Source: Catellatospora bangladeshensis (lineage in GTDB: Bacteria; Actinomycetota; Actinomycetes; Mycobacteriales; Micromonosporaceae). Taken from it: a stretch of DNA of 64,000 nt. Position numbers and translations under genes: made by a program. The notes beneath the pieces are model-generated. The model did no database searches. It had not been told where the DNA came from and saw only the letters and a list, made by a program, of their open reading frames with translations. The stretch lies in the NCBI RefSeq assembly GCF_016862575.1, contig NZ_BONF01000015.1, positions 1-64,000 of the forward strand. The letters run 5' to 3'. Position 1 is the stretch's first letter. Each line of letters starts with the position of its first letter. Below are positions 24,913-33,990 of the stretch, one piece after another.

Positions 24913-27900
24913 GTGTGCGCGCTGCCGATCACGTTCGGCCGTGACGCGGGCATGGCCGCGGTGGCGCTCGACGACAGCAGCGTCTCCCGGCGCCACGCCC
25001 GCCTGGAGATGGTCGACGACTATCTCGTGCTCACCGATCTCGGCAGCACCAACGGCACCTACGTCAACGACCAGCGGCTGACCCGCCGCCAGGCGCTCGC
25101 TCCCGGGGACCGGATCCGGATCGGCCGGTACGACCTGACGTGGCGGTACGTCGACCCGAACGCCACGATGTCCGTCGACGGCTCCCACCTGACCGTCCAC
25201 CGGCCGGACGCCCCGCCCGACGTCGCCGCCCGGCGGGTGGTGACCGCCGCGCAGGCGCACAACCAGCGGGTCGGCCACGAGCTCGACGGCTTCCTGTCGG
25301 TCGCGCACGGGTTCCTGCCCGCGCAGCCGCCGCTGCTGGCCTTTCCCGACTCGCACCGCGCCTGGGACGAGATGACCGACCGGCTGCCGGACCTGTTCCG
25401 GCGGCTCACGCTGCGCCGGGCGTTCGACGCGATGCCGGTCCTCGACGCCAGACCGGAGGCGCTGCCCGACCGGTACCTGCTGCGCGCCTCGACCATGCTG
25501 GGCGTCTTCGCCCACGCCTACCAGTACATGGCGATCGACCCGCCCGCCGCGCTGCCCGACTCGCTGCTGCGGCCGTGGACCACCGTCTCCCGGCGGCTGG
25601 GCAAGCAGACGCCGGCCGTGTCGTACATCGACCTGTTCTTCTACAACTGGCGCCTGCGCGACCCGGCCGGCCCCCGGGCGCTGGACAACATGGATCTGCT
25701 CGTGCCGACGTGGAACAACGCCGCCGAGCGGGTGTTCTACCTGGTCACGACCGAGTTCGCGATGGGGCTCACCCCCGTCCTGGGCGCCATGCTCGACGCC
25801 CAGGAGGCGGTGGTCGCCGACGACCCGGCCGCGCTGGAGGGCGCGCTCCTGGTGATCCTCGACCAGCTGCAGCACGTCACCCAGGCGATCTACCCCCAGA
25901 TCGATCCCAACCCCCGCGCCCGGCATCCGCTGGACCAGGTGCTGTGGGCCAAGACCGTCGGCACGGCCGGAGTGCCGATCTTCGACGGCGCGCCCAGCCC
26001 GAGCGGCACCGCCCAGCCCCAGATCCACGCGCTGGACGCGTTCCTCGAACGCCGGGACTACGGCTCGCTGGTCGGGCAGCAGAGCACCTACCTCGCCGGC
26101 TACTTCCCGCGGCACTGGCAGGAACTGGTGGCGGCGCTGCGTGAGGTGTCGGTGCGCCAGTACGTGGAGGACAGCCGCAGCAGCGCCCTGCGCGGGGTCT
26201 ACAACGCCATGTTGAACGCCTACGTCGGCGACCGCGGCTGGATGGGCCTGCACCGCATCAAGGCGTACGGCTTCCTGGAGGTGGCGTTCAAGGTCGGCCG
26301 GCAGGTGACCACCGGCGCCCGGTTCACCGGCCTGTTCAAGGACCGGACCTGGGACAAGGTGGACGGGGAGCTGGCCGTCGTCCGCGAGGAGCGCCGCCCT
26401 CCGGTGGGCGCGCCCGTGGTGTTCGGGACCGCTCGCCGGGGCCGGGTCGTCACCGGCGAGTCCGGCGCCTGGACCTGCTACCTGGACATCGACGTCACCG
26501 GCCAGGGCGTGCACCACCTGCCCGGCGACCGGGTCGGGGTGCTGGCCGAGCACGACGACGACCTGGTGCGCCGCACCGTCGCCGCGCTGCAGGCCACCGG
26601 CGACGAACTGGTGCCGCTCACCCCGAGCTGGCGTGCGGCGGTGGCCTGCCGGGAGGGCTACGGCGAGGTCGACGTCCTGCCGCTGCGGACGCTGCTGCGC
26701 TTCGCCCGGCTCCGGCCGATCGGCCGGGAGGTGGCCAAACGGCTGGTGAAGCTCACCGCCGTCGGCGCGTGGCAGCGGGTCGTCGACGCCCGCATGGAGG
26801 ACCAGTGGGAGCTGTGGGACGTCCTGAACCTGCTGTACGCGGGCGGGTATGACGTCGCCCGGCTGTGGAAGGCCGACGCGGGCGAGCACGACGCCTTCTG
26901 CGCGGTCATCGCGCCCGAGCCGTTCCGGCTGTACTCGATCGCTTCGGCTCCGCCGCCCGGCGAACCGGCGACCGCCCTGAAGCTGGTCGTCGCCGGGCTC
27001 GACTACACCTCCGCCCGTACGCCGTGGTCGTACCCGCGCAAGCGCCAGGGTGCGGCCTCGCACTTCCTGCGCCGGGCCGGCCTCGACGGGCGGCAGCGGC
27101 TCGCCCTGCAGATCGTGGCCACGCCCAGGTTCCGGCTGCCGGCCGACCCGGCCCGGCCCGTCGTCATGTTCGCCGCCGGCTCCGGCATCGCCCCGTTCCT
27201 GGGGTTCGTCGCCGCCCGCACCGGGCCCGGCGAGAACCGTCTCTACCTGGGCATCCGTACGCCGGACGAGTTCGTCGAACACCCCGAGCTGGATACGGCG
27301 GTCGCCGCGGGCCGGCTGCACCTGTCCGTCGCGTTCTCCCGCGCCGATGCCGCGATCCAGTTCGACGGCCGGCGTCACGGCGTCGGGGCCGGGCAGCGGC
27401 GCCGCGTCGACGACGTGATCCGCGCCGAGGCCGACGCCCTGTGGGAGCTGCTGCGGCCCGTCGCCGACGGCGGCCGCGGCGCGTTCGTGTACGTCTGCGG
27501 CAGCTCACGCTTCGCCGTCGCCGTGCTCCAGGCGCTTACCGGCATCGTGCCCGGCGACGGCCGCGAGTTCCTGCGACAGCTGGTGGCCGACGGACGCCTC
27601 GCCCAGGACGTGTTCACCACGTATCTGGGCCACGCGCAGCAGACCCCTCGCTTCGAGATCTCGGACCTGGCGCAGCACGACACGCCCGAGGCGGGCTACT
27701 GGATGGCGATCGGCGGCGCCGTGATCGACGTCAGCGAGTTCATCCACCTGCACATCGGCGGGCCGCACATCGTGCGCAACTACGTCGGCATGGACGCGAC
27801 CGCGGCGTACCGCAAGGTGCTGCACCACGCCCACGCCGAGATCGACTCCCAGCTGTCGATGTACCAGATCGGCCACCTGCGCCGGCTGCAGTTCGGCGCC

Positions 27901-28620
27901 CGCTGGGGCGTGGTGCTCGACGAGGACGGCCTGCACTCGCTGCCGCTGGAGGAGCTGTTCCGGACCTGGGTGCGGTTCCTGTACATGCTGGTCGCGATGC
28001 GGAACGCGCTCACCGCCGACTACGGCTTCACCACCTCGGTCACCACGATGGGCGAAGACCCCCGGGAGCTGACGCCGTTCAAGGCGCAGTACGTCATCGA
28101 GGGGCACCGCAGGTTCCTGGTCAGCTATCTCGACGGGCTCCTGCACGACGACCTGCGCACGCTGTGGCAGCACACCGTCGGCTTCTGCGACCCGCGGCAG
28201 GACGTCCGGCAGCTAGACGCCGAACTCGCCGCCCTGTCGGAACGGCCGGACGTCACCCTGGTGCGCAGCTCCGTAAGCGCCGTCAAGGAGCTGCTGCTGA
28301 TCGGCGAGGACCTCCCCCGGGTCACCGCGCTGTGCCGGACGTACGCGCACGCCGACGTGCAACTGCTCGGCGACCTGAAAGCCGCCGTGCTGCAGGGCAT
28401 CCGGGCCTTCGAGGTGCACGAGGCCGACGTCGTCGAGCAGGCGGGAGGCACGCTGCTGACGGCCGTCCGTGACGTGCTCGCGGCGGTGTCCGCCTACTAC
28501 GAGCGCCTGGCCGGGCAGACCCGCGCTCAGGGCGTCGTCGCCCACGGGGCGGTCGAGGAACCGATTCCGGTGGACCGGGGGCTGCCCGGTCACGGCGGTC
28601 CGCTGCTGCTCCCCGATTGA
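24913..28620 (+). CDS. FHA - IDO-like haem dioxygenase - diflavin reductase module - cytochrome b5-like fusion
   Basis: A self-contained redox fusion of at least 1235 residues. 1-80: FHA domain (ITFGRDAG, SVSRRHARLE, GSTNGTYVN) for phosphothreonine binding. 105-465: indoleamine 2,3-dioxygenase-like haem domain (LPDSLLRPWTTVSRRLGK, YIDLFFYNWRLRDP, VSVRQYV; proximal His447 in GWMGLHRIK). 495-905: FAD/NADPH module of the P450-reductase/NOS class (RLYSIAS 672-678, AAGSGIAPFLGF 754-765, VYVCGSS) with a connecting domain but no FMN domain. 928-985: cytochrome b5-like (His947 in LHIGG, GMDAT, second His near 971). 990-1205: helical, unknown. Predicted action: NADPH to FAD to cyt b5 to haem to keep IDO ferrous. 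The GTG at 24913 cuts off the first FHA strand (ELRLILTDRH is encoded upstream), so ATT 24856 or CTG 24871/24877 may be the real start. Confidence 0.85.
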   Translation: MCALPITFGRDAGMAAVALDDSSVSRRHARLEMVDDYLVLTDLGSTNGTYVNDQRLTRRQALAPGDRIRIGRYDLTWRYVDPNATMSVDGSHLTVHRPDAPPDVAARRVVTAAQAHNQRVGHELDGFLSVAHGFLPAQPPLLAFPDSHRAWDEMTDRLPDLFRRLTLRRAFDAMPVLDARPEALPDRYLLRASTMLGVFAHAYQYMAIDPPAALPDSLLRPWTTVSRRLGKQTPAVSYIDLFFYNWRLRDPAGPRALDNMDLLVPTWNNAAERVFYLVTTEFAMGLTPVLGAMLDAQEAVVADDPAALEGALLVILDQLQHVTQAIYPQIDPNPRARHPLDQVLWAKTVGTAGVPIFDGAPSPSGTAQPQIHALDAFLERRDYGSLVGQQSTYLAGYFPRHWQELVAALREVSVRQYVEDSRSSALRGVYNAMLNAYVGDRGWMGLHRIKAYGFLEVAFKVGRQVTTGARFTGLFKDRTWDKVDGELAVVREERRPPVGAPVVFGTARRGRVVTGESGAWTCYLDIDVTGQGVHHLPGDRVGVLAEHDDDLVRRTVAALQATGDELVPLTPSWRAAVACREGYGEVDVLPLRTLLRFARLRPIGREVAKRLVKLTAVGAWQRVVDARMEDQWELWDVLNLLYAGGYDVARLWKADAGEHDAFCAVIAPEPFRLYSIASAPPPGEPATALKLVVAGLDYTSARTPWSYPRKRQGAASHFLRRAGLDGRQRLALQIVATPRFRLPADPARPVVMFAAGSGIAPFLGFVAARTGPGENRLYLGIRTPDEFVEHPELDTAVAAGRLHLSVAFSRADAAIQFDGRRHGVGAGQRRRVDDVIRAEADALWELLRPVADGGRGAFVYVCGSSRFAVAVLQALTGIVPGDGREFLRQLVADGRLAQDVFTTYLGHAQQTPRFEISDLAQHDTPEAGYWMAIGGAVIDVSEFIHLHIGGPHIVRNYVGMDATAAYRKVLHHAHAEIDSQLSMYQIGHLRRLQFGARWGVVLDEDGLHSLPLEELFRTWVRFLYMLVAMRNALTADYGFTTSVTTMGEDPRELTPFKAQYVIEGHRRFLVSYLDGLLHDDLRTLWQHTVGFCDPRQDVRQLDAELAALSERPDVTLVRSSVSAVKELLLIGEDLPRVTALCRTYAHADVQLLGDLKAAVLQGIRAFEVHEADVVEQAGGTLLTAVRDVLAAVSAYYERLAGQTRAQGVVAHGAVEEPIPVDRGLPGHGGPLLLPD

Positions 28621-28669
28621 CCGCCCATCGCGAGCTGACGTGCTGGAACTCCAGCGCCGAGCACCCTGC

Positions 28670-28709
28670 CGGCGGCCCGCAAGACCGCGGCCGGTATGAC
28701 CGCGGCCGG
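28670..28709. terminator. GC hairpin region between convergent genes
   Basis: A direct repeat of GACCGCGGCCGG (28683-28694 and 28698-28709), with a CCGGCGG arm upstream, can fold into imperfect hairpins between the FHA-IDO gene and the convergent aminotransferase. Likely a weak bidirectional terminator. Confidence 0.35.
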
Positions 28710-28716
28710 CCGGACC

Positions 28717-29931
28717 TCAAGAGCGTGGGCACTGCGCCACTGCCCGGCCGAGCCTGGCCGCGGCCTCGGCCAGGTCGTCGGCTGCCAGCATCGAGAACGA
28801 CAACCGGAGGTGGGACCGGCCGCCGGTGCCGTCGGCGAAGAACCGGGATCCCTCCACGAAGGCGACCCCGTTCGCCTCGGCGGACGGCGCAAGCGCGCCT
28901 GCCGTCAGCGGCGGGGGCAGCTCGGCCCACAGGAACCAGCCGCCGTCCGGTGTCGACACCCGCAGGTCCGGTGCTGATTCGCGCAGGCCCGCCAGGAGCG
29001 CGTCACGCTGTGCGGCGTACTGCCGGCGAAGGTCGGCGACATGGCTCAGGTAGGCCCCGGACGCGCCGAAGGCGGCCATGGTCAGCGCGGTCGTGTGATT
29101 GACGCCCCCGCCACTGGTGATGTACCCGAGGCCGGTCAGCCGCCGCACGAACGCATCGTCGGCGTTGATCCAGCCCAGCCGCAGCCCCGGTGCGACGGTC
29201 TTGGCGAACGTGCCGAGCCGGACGACGGTGCCCCGCTCCCCCAGGCTCCACAGCGAGGGCGGAGCCGCGCCTTCGTACACCAGCTCGCGGTACGTGTCGT
29301 CCTCCACGATCGTGAGCCCGGTGCGGGCGGCCAGCTCGACCAGCTCGACCCGGCGCTGCCGGGGCAGGCAGCGGCCGGTCGGGTTGGCGAACGTGGGCAC
29401 GAGGTACAGCATCGGGACGCGCCGCCCGCCGCGCGTCAGCCGCCCGATCAGCTCCGCCGTGGCGGCCACGTCCATGCCCTCCGCGTCGGCCGGCACGCCG
29501 ACCAGCTCGGCACCCCGGTCGAACAGGGTCCCGAACGCGAGGTGGTAGGTCGGCGAGTCGACCAGCACCACGTCGCCGGGCTGGACGAGCAGCTCGGCGG
29601 CCAGCGCGAGACCGTGCGAGGCGCCGTTGGTGACGAAGACCTCCGAGGTGCGCGTGCCGCCGCCGTCGACGTCGGCCAGCCACTCGACGAGGGGTCGCGG
29701 GCCGGCCGCGGCGCCGTAGGTCAGCGCCTGCCACCCGTGTGCGCGCAGCGCGCCGCCCGCGGCGTCCAGCCACTGCTCGACGGGCAGCAGCTCGGGCCGC
29801 GGATGACCCCACGCCAGGTCGAGGATCCCCGGCCGGCCGACGTACTGGATCTTCGCCTGATGGATGTCCACCGACCAACCATAGGGATGTCGGCGAATCG
29901 CGGAAGCCCGGATCTCGAAAGGCGGATTCAT
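28717..29931 (-). CDS. PLP-dependent class I/II aminotransferase (2-aminoadipate/kynurenine type)
   Basis: A 404-residue fold-type I enzyme without the MocR DNA-binding domain. Visible motifs: TYGAAAGPRPLVEWLA, FVTNGASHGLALAAELL, DSPTYHLAF, LVPTFANPTGR, IVEDDTYRELVY (cofactor-binding Asp) and FAKTVAPGLRLGW (PLP Schiff-base Lys), with RLSFS (substrate Arg) near the end. The fold resembles LysN/AADAT, the group that contains kynurenine aminotransferase II; it converges on the IDO-like fusion, so a kynurenine-using step is tempting but unproven. ATG 29931 (AAAGG just upstream) gives a typical length; the frame extends further with unbiased codons. Confidence 0.85.
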   Translation of the reverse strand: MNPPFEIRASAIRRHPYGWSVDIHQAKIQYVGRPGILDLAWGHPRPELLPVEQWLDAAGGALRAHGWQALTYGAAAGPRPLVEWLADVDGGGTRTSEVFVTNGASHGLALAAELLVQPGDVVLVDSPTYHLAFGTLFDRGAELVGVPADAEGMDVAATAELIGRLTRGGRRVPMLYLVPTFANPTGRCLPRQRRVELVELAARTGLTIVEDDTYRELVYEGAAPPSLWSLGERGTVVRLGTFAKTVAPGLRLGWINADDAFVRRLTGLGYITSGGGVNHTTALTMAAFGASGAYLSHVADLRRQYAAQRDALLAGLRESAPDLRVSTPDGGWFLWAELPPPLTAGALAPSAEANGVAFVEGSRFFADGTGGRSHLRLSFSMLAADDLAEAAARLGRAVAQCPRS

Positions 29932-30006
29932 GCGCCTTTCTGCCGGTCGCTTCATACGGCCGCGGCGCCGTCTATCGTCGGTGTGTTTTCGCATGTGCAA
30001 GAAACG

Positions 30007-30049
30007 ACATCGTGGCATCCGTGACATACGATGTGGCGAGCAATCTAAT
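30007..30049 (+). promoter_or_regulatory. Promoter of the SCO2524-2522-like operon with overlapping inverted repeat
   Basis: GTGACA (30021-30026), 17-bp spacer and TCTAAT (30044-30049) each match consensus at five of six. ACATCGT (30007-30013) and its inverse ACGATGT (30028-30034) flank the -35 and form a 7-14-7 inverted repeat, a candidate operator. The leader to the ATG would be about 90 bases. Confidence 0.55.
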
Positions 30050-30148
30050 CTAGACCGCCGTCCGCTTGCGCTGCGATGCCTGCTGAGCCGCCGCGTGAGC
30101 AGGGCAGGGCGGCGGCAGGCCGTTACCGTGGGGATGGTGTCCTGGCGC

Positions 30149-31996
30149 ATGAGAATCAAGCCGAGGCAAGAACTCATGGACATCTGGAGCGCGACCGCCA
30201 GAGTCGCCTTCGTCCCGGTGCCGGGCTCGCGGGGAAAGCGGGAATGGCGCTGGGGCGGCCGGGACGGCTCCAATTCGATCTCCGACGCCGAGCAGCTGCT
30301 CTGCCTGATGCTGCCGTCCACCGAGATCCCGCAGTTCCGGCTGGACGAGCCCAACTCCACCGATGAGGATCTGCTGACGGTGCTGCGCCCTTTCGGCGGC
30401 GCGATCGACATCCCGCAGTTCCTCATCGGGCTGGTGATGGAGTACCTGGAGCGCTACACCGCCCCCGACGGCACACCGATCTTCTCGGGCGGCAGCTACT
30501 TCTCTCCCCTGTTCCCCGGCGAGGAGCCCACCGCCGAGCAGCGCGCGCTGCCGGTGGTGGAGTCGTTCGCGGCCTCGATCCCGCTGATGCTGTCGTCGCT
30601 CGGTTTCATCAAGGTCTTCAGCCGGTCGGTGACCCGCCCCGAGCTGCGGGCGCGGCTGGCGAAGGTCGAGGAGGCGGCCAGCCGGCGCCTGTCGGCCGCG
30701 ATGATCGGCCTGCTGCGCAGCTTCTCGATCAGTGTCTTCCCCGTCGACAGCGAGTTCGCGACGACGCTGCTGCGCACGGTGAACCAGGGCAACGAGCCGC
30801 ACCGCCGGGTGGTCGAGGACCTGCGGGTGTCGCTGCGGGAGGTCGCGGCCGGCCTGCGCGACCTCACCTTCGGCCTGACCCAGGTCGAGCAGATCGAACG
30901 CGAGGACATGCTCTTCGAGTGCGGCTGGTCCTGGAGCGTGCACAGCAACGCCACGCCGGTCGACTTCCCGGTCGACCTCGGCCAGCAGGTCCCCGGCGTC
31001 GCGCTCGACGCGCCCTACCTGTACTTCACCGTGGTGGCGCTCGACGCCATCGCCGACCTCAACAACGACCGCACCCGGCTGCTGCGCCTGCTCGACGACG
31101 AGCAGCTGAAGATCGCGACCGCGCTGCGCCTGCGCTGGGACCTCACCCAGCGGTACTGGTCCATCGTCGCCTCGTTCGGCACCAAGCGGTGGCCGCTGCA
31201 GGACATCCCGTGGCGCACCGTGGACGGCGTCGAGTCCGACTACTTCAGCCTTCTGGTGACCTCGATCGCGGCCCGCAACCTGTCGGTCCGCCCGAACGAC
31301 CTGGACCTGCAGCGGCTCGGCGAGATCCTCGCCGAGCTGGCCAACCGCAGCCGGATGACCCGGCGGCCGCTGCGTGAGGACCCGGCGCTGAACCTGCACT
31401 CCCCCGGCGTCGCGATCGAGGTCGAGGGCGCCACGGAGTTCTCGCCGCGGCTCAGCTGGGTGGCCGCCGACTTCGCGCCGCTGCTGCTCAAGCGGGCGGT
31501 CATGGTCGCGGGGCTGGTCGACCGCATCGACCTGCGCGGCGACGCGGTCAACCTCGCCGACGACCTGTGGGACCACGTCGCGCAGCGGCGCAGCGTCGTC
31601 GACGAGGAGCCGGGGCTGTGGGACGACCCGAGCCGGGTCTACCCGCTGCAGCCCGGCGACCCGAGCCCGTCCTGGCACCACACGGTCCGGGTGGTGGAGA
31701 GCCTGGTCCTGGCCGCGCGCCTGGCCTACGACCAGCCCCTGCGCAGCGAGTCGCTGCTCGACCACGCGCACAGCCTGCTGGCCGAGGCAGACCACCTCTA
31801 CTCCCAGGAGCTGCTGGCGGGCACGTCGGAGAGCGGCGCGCCGGAACGCAAGCGGCTGGAGGCGGTGCGCCAGCGGATCCGCAGAGCCCGCGAGATCATG
31901 CCCTCCCGGCCGGGCACCGCGGTGTCGCTGCTGCTGCTCGCGCTGGCCGACCTGGACTCCCTCGTCGCGTCCCGGGACACGACGGAGGTCTTCTGA
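30149..31996 (+). CDS. SCO2524-family protein
   Basis: A 615-residue cytoplasmic protein, first of a three-gene operon. The opening MRIKPRQELMDIWSAT, GGRDGSNSISDAEQLLCLM and the end LLLLALADLDSL match the actinobacterial family named after S. coelicolor SCO2524. It is mainly helical with no known fold and no catalytic motif I can see. The next ORF starts two bases past the stop. ATG 30149 aligns with the family start; ATG 30134 is also in frame. Family function unknown; placement rests on memory of related sequences plus the matching neighbours. Confidence 0.75.
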   Translation: MRIKPRQELMDIWSATARVAFVPVPGSRGKREWRWGGRDGSNSISDAEQLLCLMLPSTEIPQFRLDEPNSTDEDLLTVLRPFGGAIDIPQFLIGLVMEYLERYTAPDGTPIFSGGSYFSPLFPGEEPTAEQRALPVVESFAASIPLMLSSLGFIKVFSRSVTRPELRARLAKVEEAASRRLSAAMIGLLRSFSISVFPVDSEFATTLLRTVNQGNEPHRRVVEDLRVSLREVAAGLRDLTFGLTQVEQIEREDMLFECGWSWSVHSNATPVDFPVDLGQQVPGVALDAPYLYFTVVALDAIADLNNDRTRLLRLLDDEQLKIATALRLRWDLTQRYWSIVASFGTKRWPLQDIPWRTVDGVESDYFSLLVTSIAARNLSVRPNDLDLQRLGEILAELANRSRMTRRPLREDPALNLHSPGVAIEVEGATEFSPRLSWVAADFAPLLLKRAVMVAGLVDRIDLRGDAVNLADDLWDHVAQRRSVVDEEPGLWDDPSRVYPLQPGDPSPSWHHTVRVVESLVLAARLAYDQPLRSESLLDHAHSLLAEADHLYSQELLAGTSESGAPERKRLEAVRQRIRRAREIMPSRPGTAVSLLLLALADLDSLVASRDTTEVF

Positions 31997-31998
31997 TC

Positions 31999-32928
31999 AT
32001 GCTGGTCTTCGCCACCTCGGACAAGGGCGGCACCGGCCGGTCGGTGACCAGCAGCAACCTCGCCTATCGCAGGGCGCTGACCGGCAGCAACGTCGCCTAC
32101 CTGGACTTCGACTTCGGCTCGCCGACCGCCGGGACGATCTTCGACATCGACTCGGTACGCCGTGGCGCGGCCAGCGGCGGGATCCACTCCTACCTGCAGG
32201 GCCGGGCCGACCCGCCGCTGCGCCTGGACGTGTGGTCGCACTCCGACCGGTCCAGCCTGCGCGGACGGCCCAGCCGGGCGGGCAAGCTGGTGCTGTTTCC
32301 CGGCGACGAGTTCGGCGGCGAGTTCCCCGGCACCCGCGAGATCGTCAAGCGCTGCGCGCGCCTGCTGGCGCGCCTGGACGCCGAGTTCGACGTCTGCCTG
32401 ATCGACCTGAGCGCCGGGCGCTCGCACGCCACGGAGATCGTGCTGGCCGCGACGGCGCTGCCGGAGCTGCAGCGGGTGGACAGCCGCTGGCTGGTGTTCC
32501 ACCGCTGGACCCGCCAGCACATCATCGCCGCCCACGGGCTGGTCTTCGGCAAGCACGGGCTGCTGGAGCTGGGCAGGGAGAACAACGGCACGCCCAAACT
32601 CGACCCCGCCTGGCTGCTGGAGCGGGTGCGTTTCGTGCGCACCGCCGTGGTCGACCCGGAGTCCGACTCGCTGGCCGGGCTGCGCCCGGAGCAGGTGGCC
32701 TGGCTGCGCAAGTGCGACACCGACCTCAAGGCGCTGGCCACGAAGCTGCGGATCGGCCGTACGACGACCATCGGCTCGGTCCCGCTGGACCCGGTGCTGC
32801 AGTGGCGCGAGCAGCTGATCACCGACACGGACACGGTCTCGCGGCAGGTGGCCAATGCCGAGACGGTGGAGGCGTTCGTGGCGCTGGCCCGCAATCTGGA
32901 CAGCGAGAATGCGTGGGCGATGCTGTGA
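31999..32928 (+). CDS. SCO2523-family variant P-loop protein (ParA/MinD-like)
   Basis: A 309-residue deviant-Walker ATPase-like protein. The P-loop reads ATSDKGGTGRSVTSSNLA: the ParA-type leading Lys is kept, but the central catalytic Lys of KGGxGKT is Arg. Later, YLDFDFGSPTAG fits Walker A' (ParA switch) and CLIDLSAGRSHATEIVLA fits Walker B. Without the invariant Lys it may bind nucleotide weakly, or have become a partner-dependent switch. It starts two bases after the SCO2524-like gene, and its stop overlaps the next start. Relatives are labelled SCO2523 family variant P-loop protein. Confidence 0.82.
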   Translation: MLVFATSDKGGTGRSVTSSNLAYRRALTGSNVAYLDFDFGSPTAGTIFDIDSVRRGAASGGIHSYLQGRADPPLRLDVWSHSDRSSLRGRPSRAGKLVLFPGDEFGGEFPGTREIVKRCARLLARLDAEFDVCLIDLSAGRSHATEIVLAATALPELQRVDSRWLVFHRWTRQHIIAAHGLVFGKHGLLELGRENNGTPKLDPAWLLERVRFVRTAVVDPESDSLAGLRPEQVAWLRKCDTDLKALATKLRIGRTTTIGSVPLDPVLQWREQLITDTDTVSRQVANAETVEAFVALARNLDSENAWAML

Positions 32929-33986
32929 GCGCCGTATACGTCGAGGCCGCGGCGCAGGACCGGGTCGCGGAGCTGCCCCTGGCGCACCTGTCGATCGAGC
33001 TGGGCCATCTGTACATGGAGGACTACATCGCCGGCCCGGCCCGGCTGCGTGAGACGTTCGAGCAGGTCGCGCCTTGGGTGCGGACGGCCATGGCGGTCTG
33101 CGGGGCCGGGGTGGCGCCGCGTACGGCCAGGATCAGCACCTGCTTTCTGGTCGACGACTACTTCACCCGGCCGGACGTGGCCGGCCGGCTGGCCCGCAGC
33201 GATCTGCCCTGGTCGCCGCGGGCGGTCATCCCGCAGCTGCTACTCGCGGCCGAGCAGGCCGGCCTGACGATCGACTACCTGGCCCGGGAGTCGGCGTGCG
33301 CCGTCGCGTCGGGGGTGCCGCTCGCGAGCCTGGTGCAGGCGCAGCTCGTCCCGGATCCGGCACCGGGCGCCAGCGGCGTGAGCGAGGCCGAGCATGAGGC
33401 GGGCTGGCTCACCAACGGCACCCGCGAGCAGGAGCGGGACCTGCGCCCGCCGACGGCCGAGTCAGGCTGGCGCAGCAACGGGGCGAGCAGCCCCGCCGTG
33501 GACGTCGCCGAGGCGATGCGGTCCGGGGCGAGCTGGCGCGGGCCGAGCGAGAACGGCGCCGGCAACCATTCCGTCTTCATCGACGTGGAGCTGTGGCGCG
33601 ACGAGCCGGACGGACGGCTCTGGTCGTGCGCGTTCCTGGCCTCGGTGTGGCAGCTGCTGCGGCTGGGCATGGTGCGCGACCGGGGTGCGATCGTGGCCGA
33701 GCCGCAGCTGTGGGAGGGCGAGTTCCCCGAGGACTGGGCGGACCTGCCGCCGGTGATCCGGCTGCGCCCGGAGGCGGCGCACTTCTCGGCATACCGGACG
33801 TTCTCCGTGCTGGCGGGCCGGTTCCTGCCGGTGGAGCAGGCGGTGCGCACCATCCTGAGCCAGGTGGCGGTGGAGCGGGCGGTGACCGCCCAGGTTCAGG
33901 CGCGGGCGAAGCGGGAGCAGCTGGCGCTGCCGGCGGAGGTCGTCGATCGGATCGAGTACGCCTTCACCGGCAGCCGCTGGCGGTGA
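32925..33986 (+). CDS. SCO2522-family protein
   Basis: A 353-residue soluble protein of unknown fold. Recognisable parts: LPLAHLSIELGHLYMEDYI, RTARISTCFLVDDYFTRPD, VIPQLLLAAEQAG and IDVELWRDEPDGRLWSCAFL, all characteristic of the SCO2522 group as I recall it. Between about 150 and 205 a low-complexity, polar linker (ASGVSEAEHEAGWLTNG) separates two halves. Its GTG overlaps the preceding stop (GTGA), so it is translated with the P-loop gene. The stop is only four bases from a convergent gene, so the two operons may interfere. Function unknown. Confidence 0.75.
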   Translation: MSAVYVEAAAQDRVAELPLAHLSIELGHLYMEDYIAGPARLRETFEQVAPWVRTAMAVCGAGVAPRTARISTCFLVDDYFTRPDVAGRLARSDLPWSPRAVIPQLLLAAEQAGLTIDYLARESACAVASGVPLASLVQAQLVPDPAPGASGVSEAEHEAGWLTNGTREQERDLRPPTAESGWRSNGASSPAVDVAEAMRSGASWRGPSENGAGNHSVFIDVELWRDEPDGRLWSCAFLASVWQLLRLGMVRDRGAIVAEPQLWEGEFPEDWADLPPVIRLRPEAAHFSAYRTFSVLAGRFLPVEQAVRTILSQVAVERAVTAQVQARAKREQLALPAEVVDRIEYAFTGSRWR

Positions 33987-33990
33987 CGGC

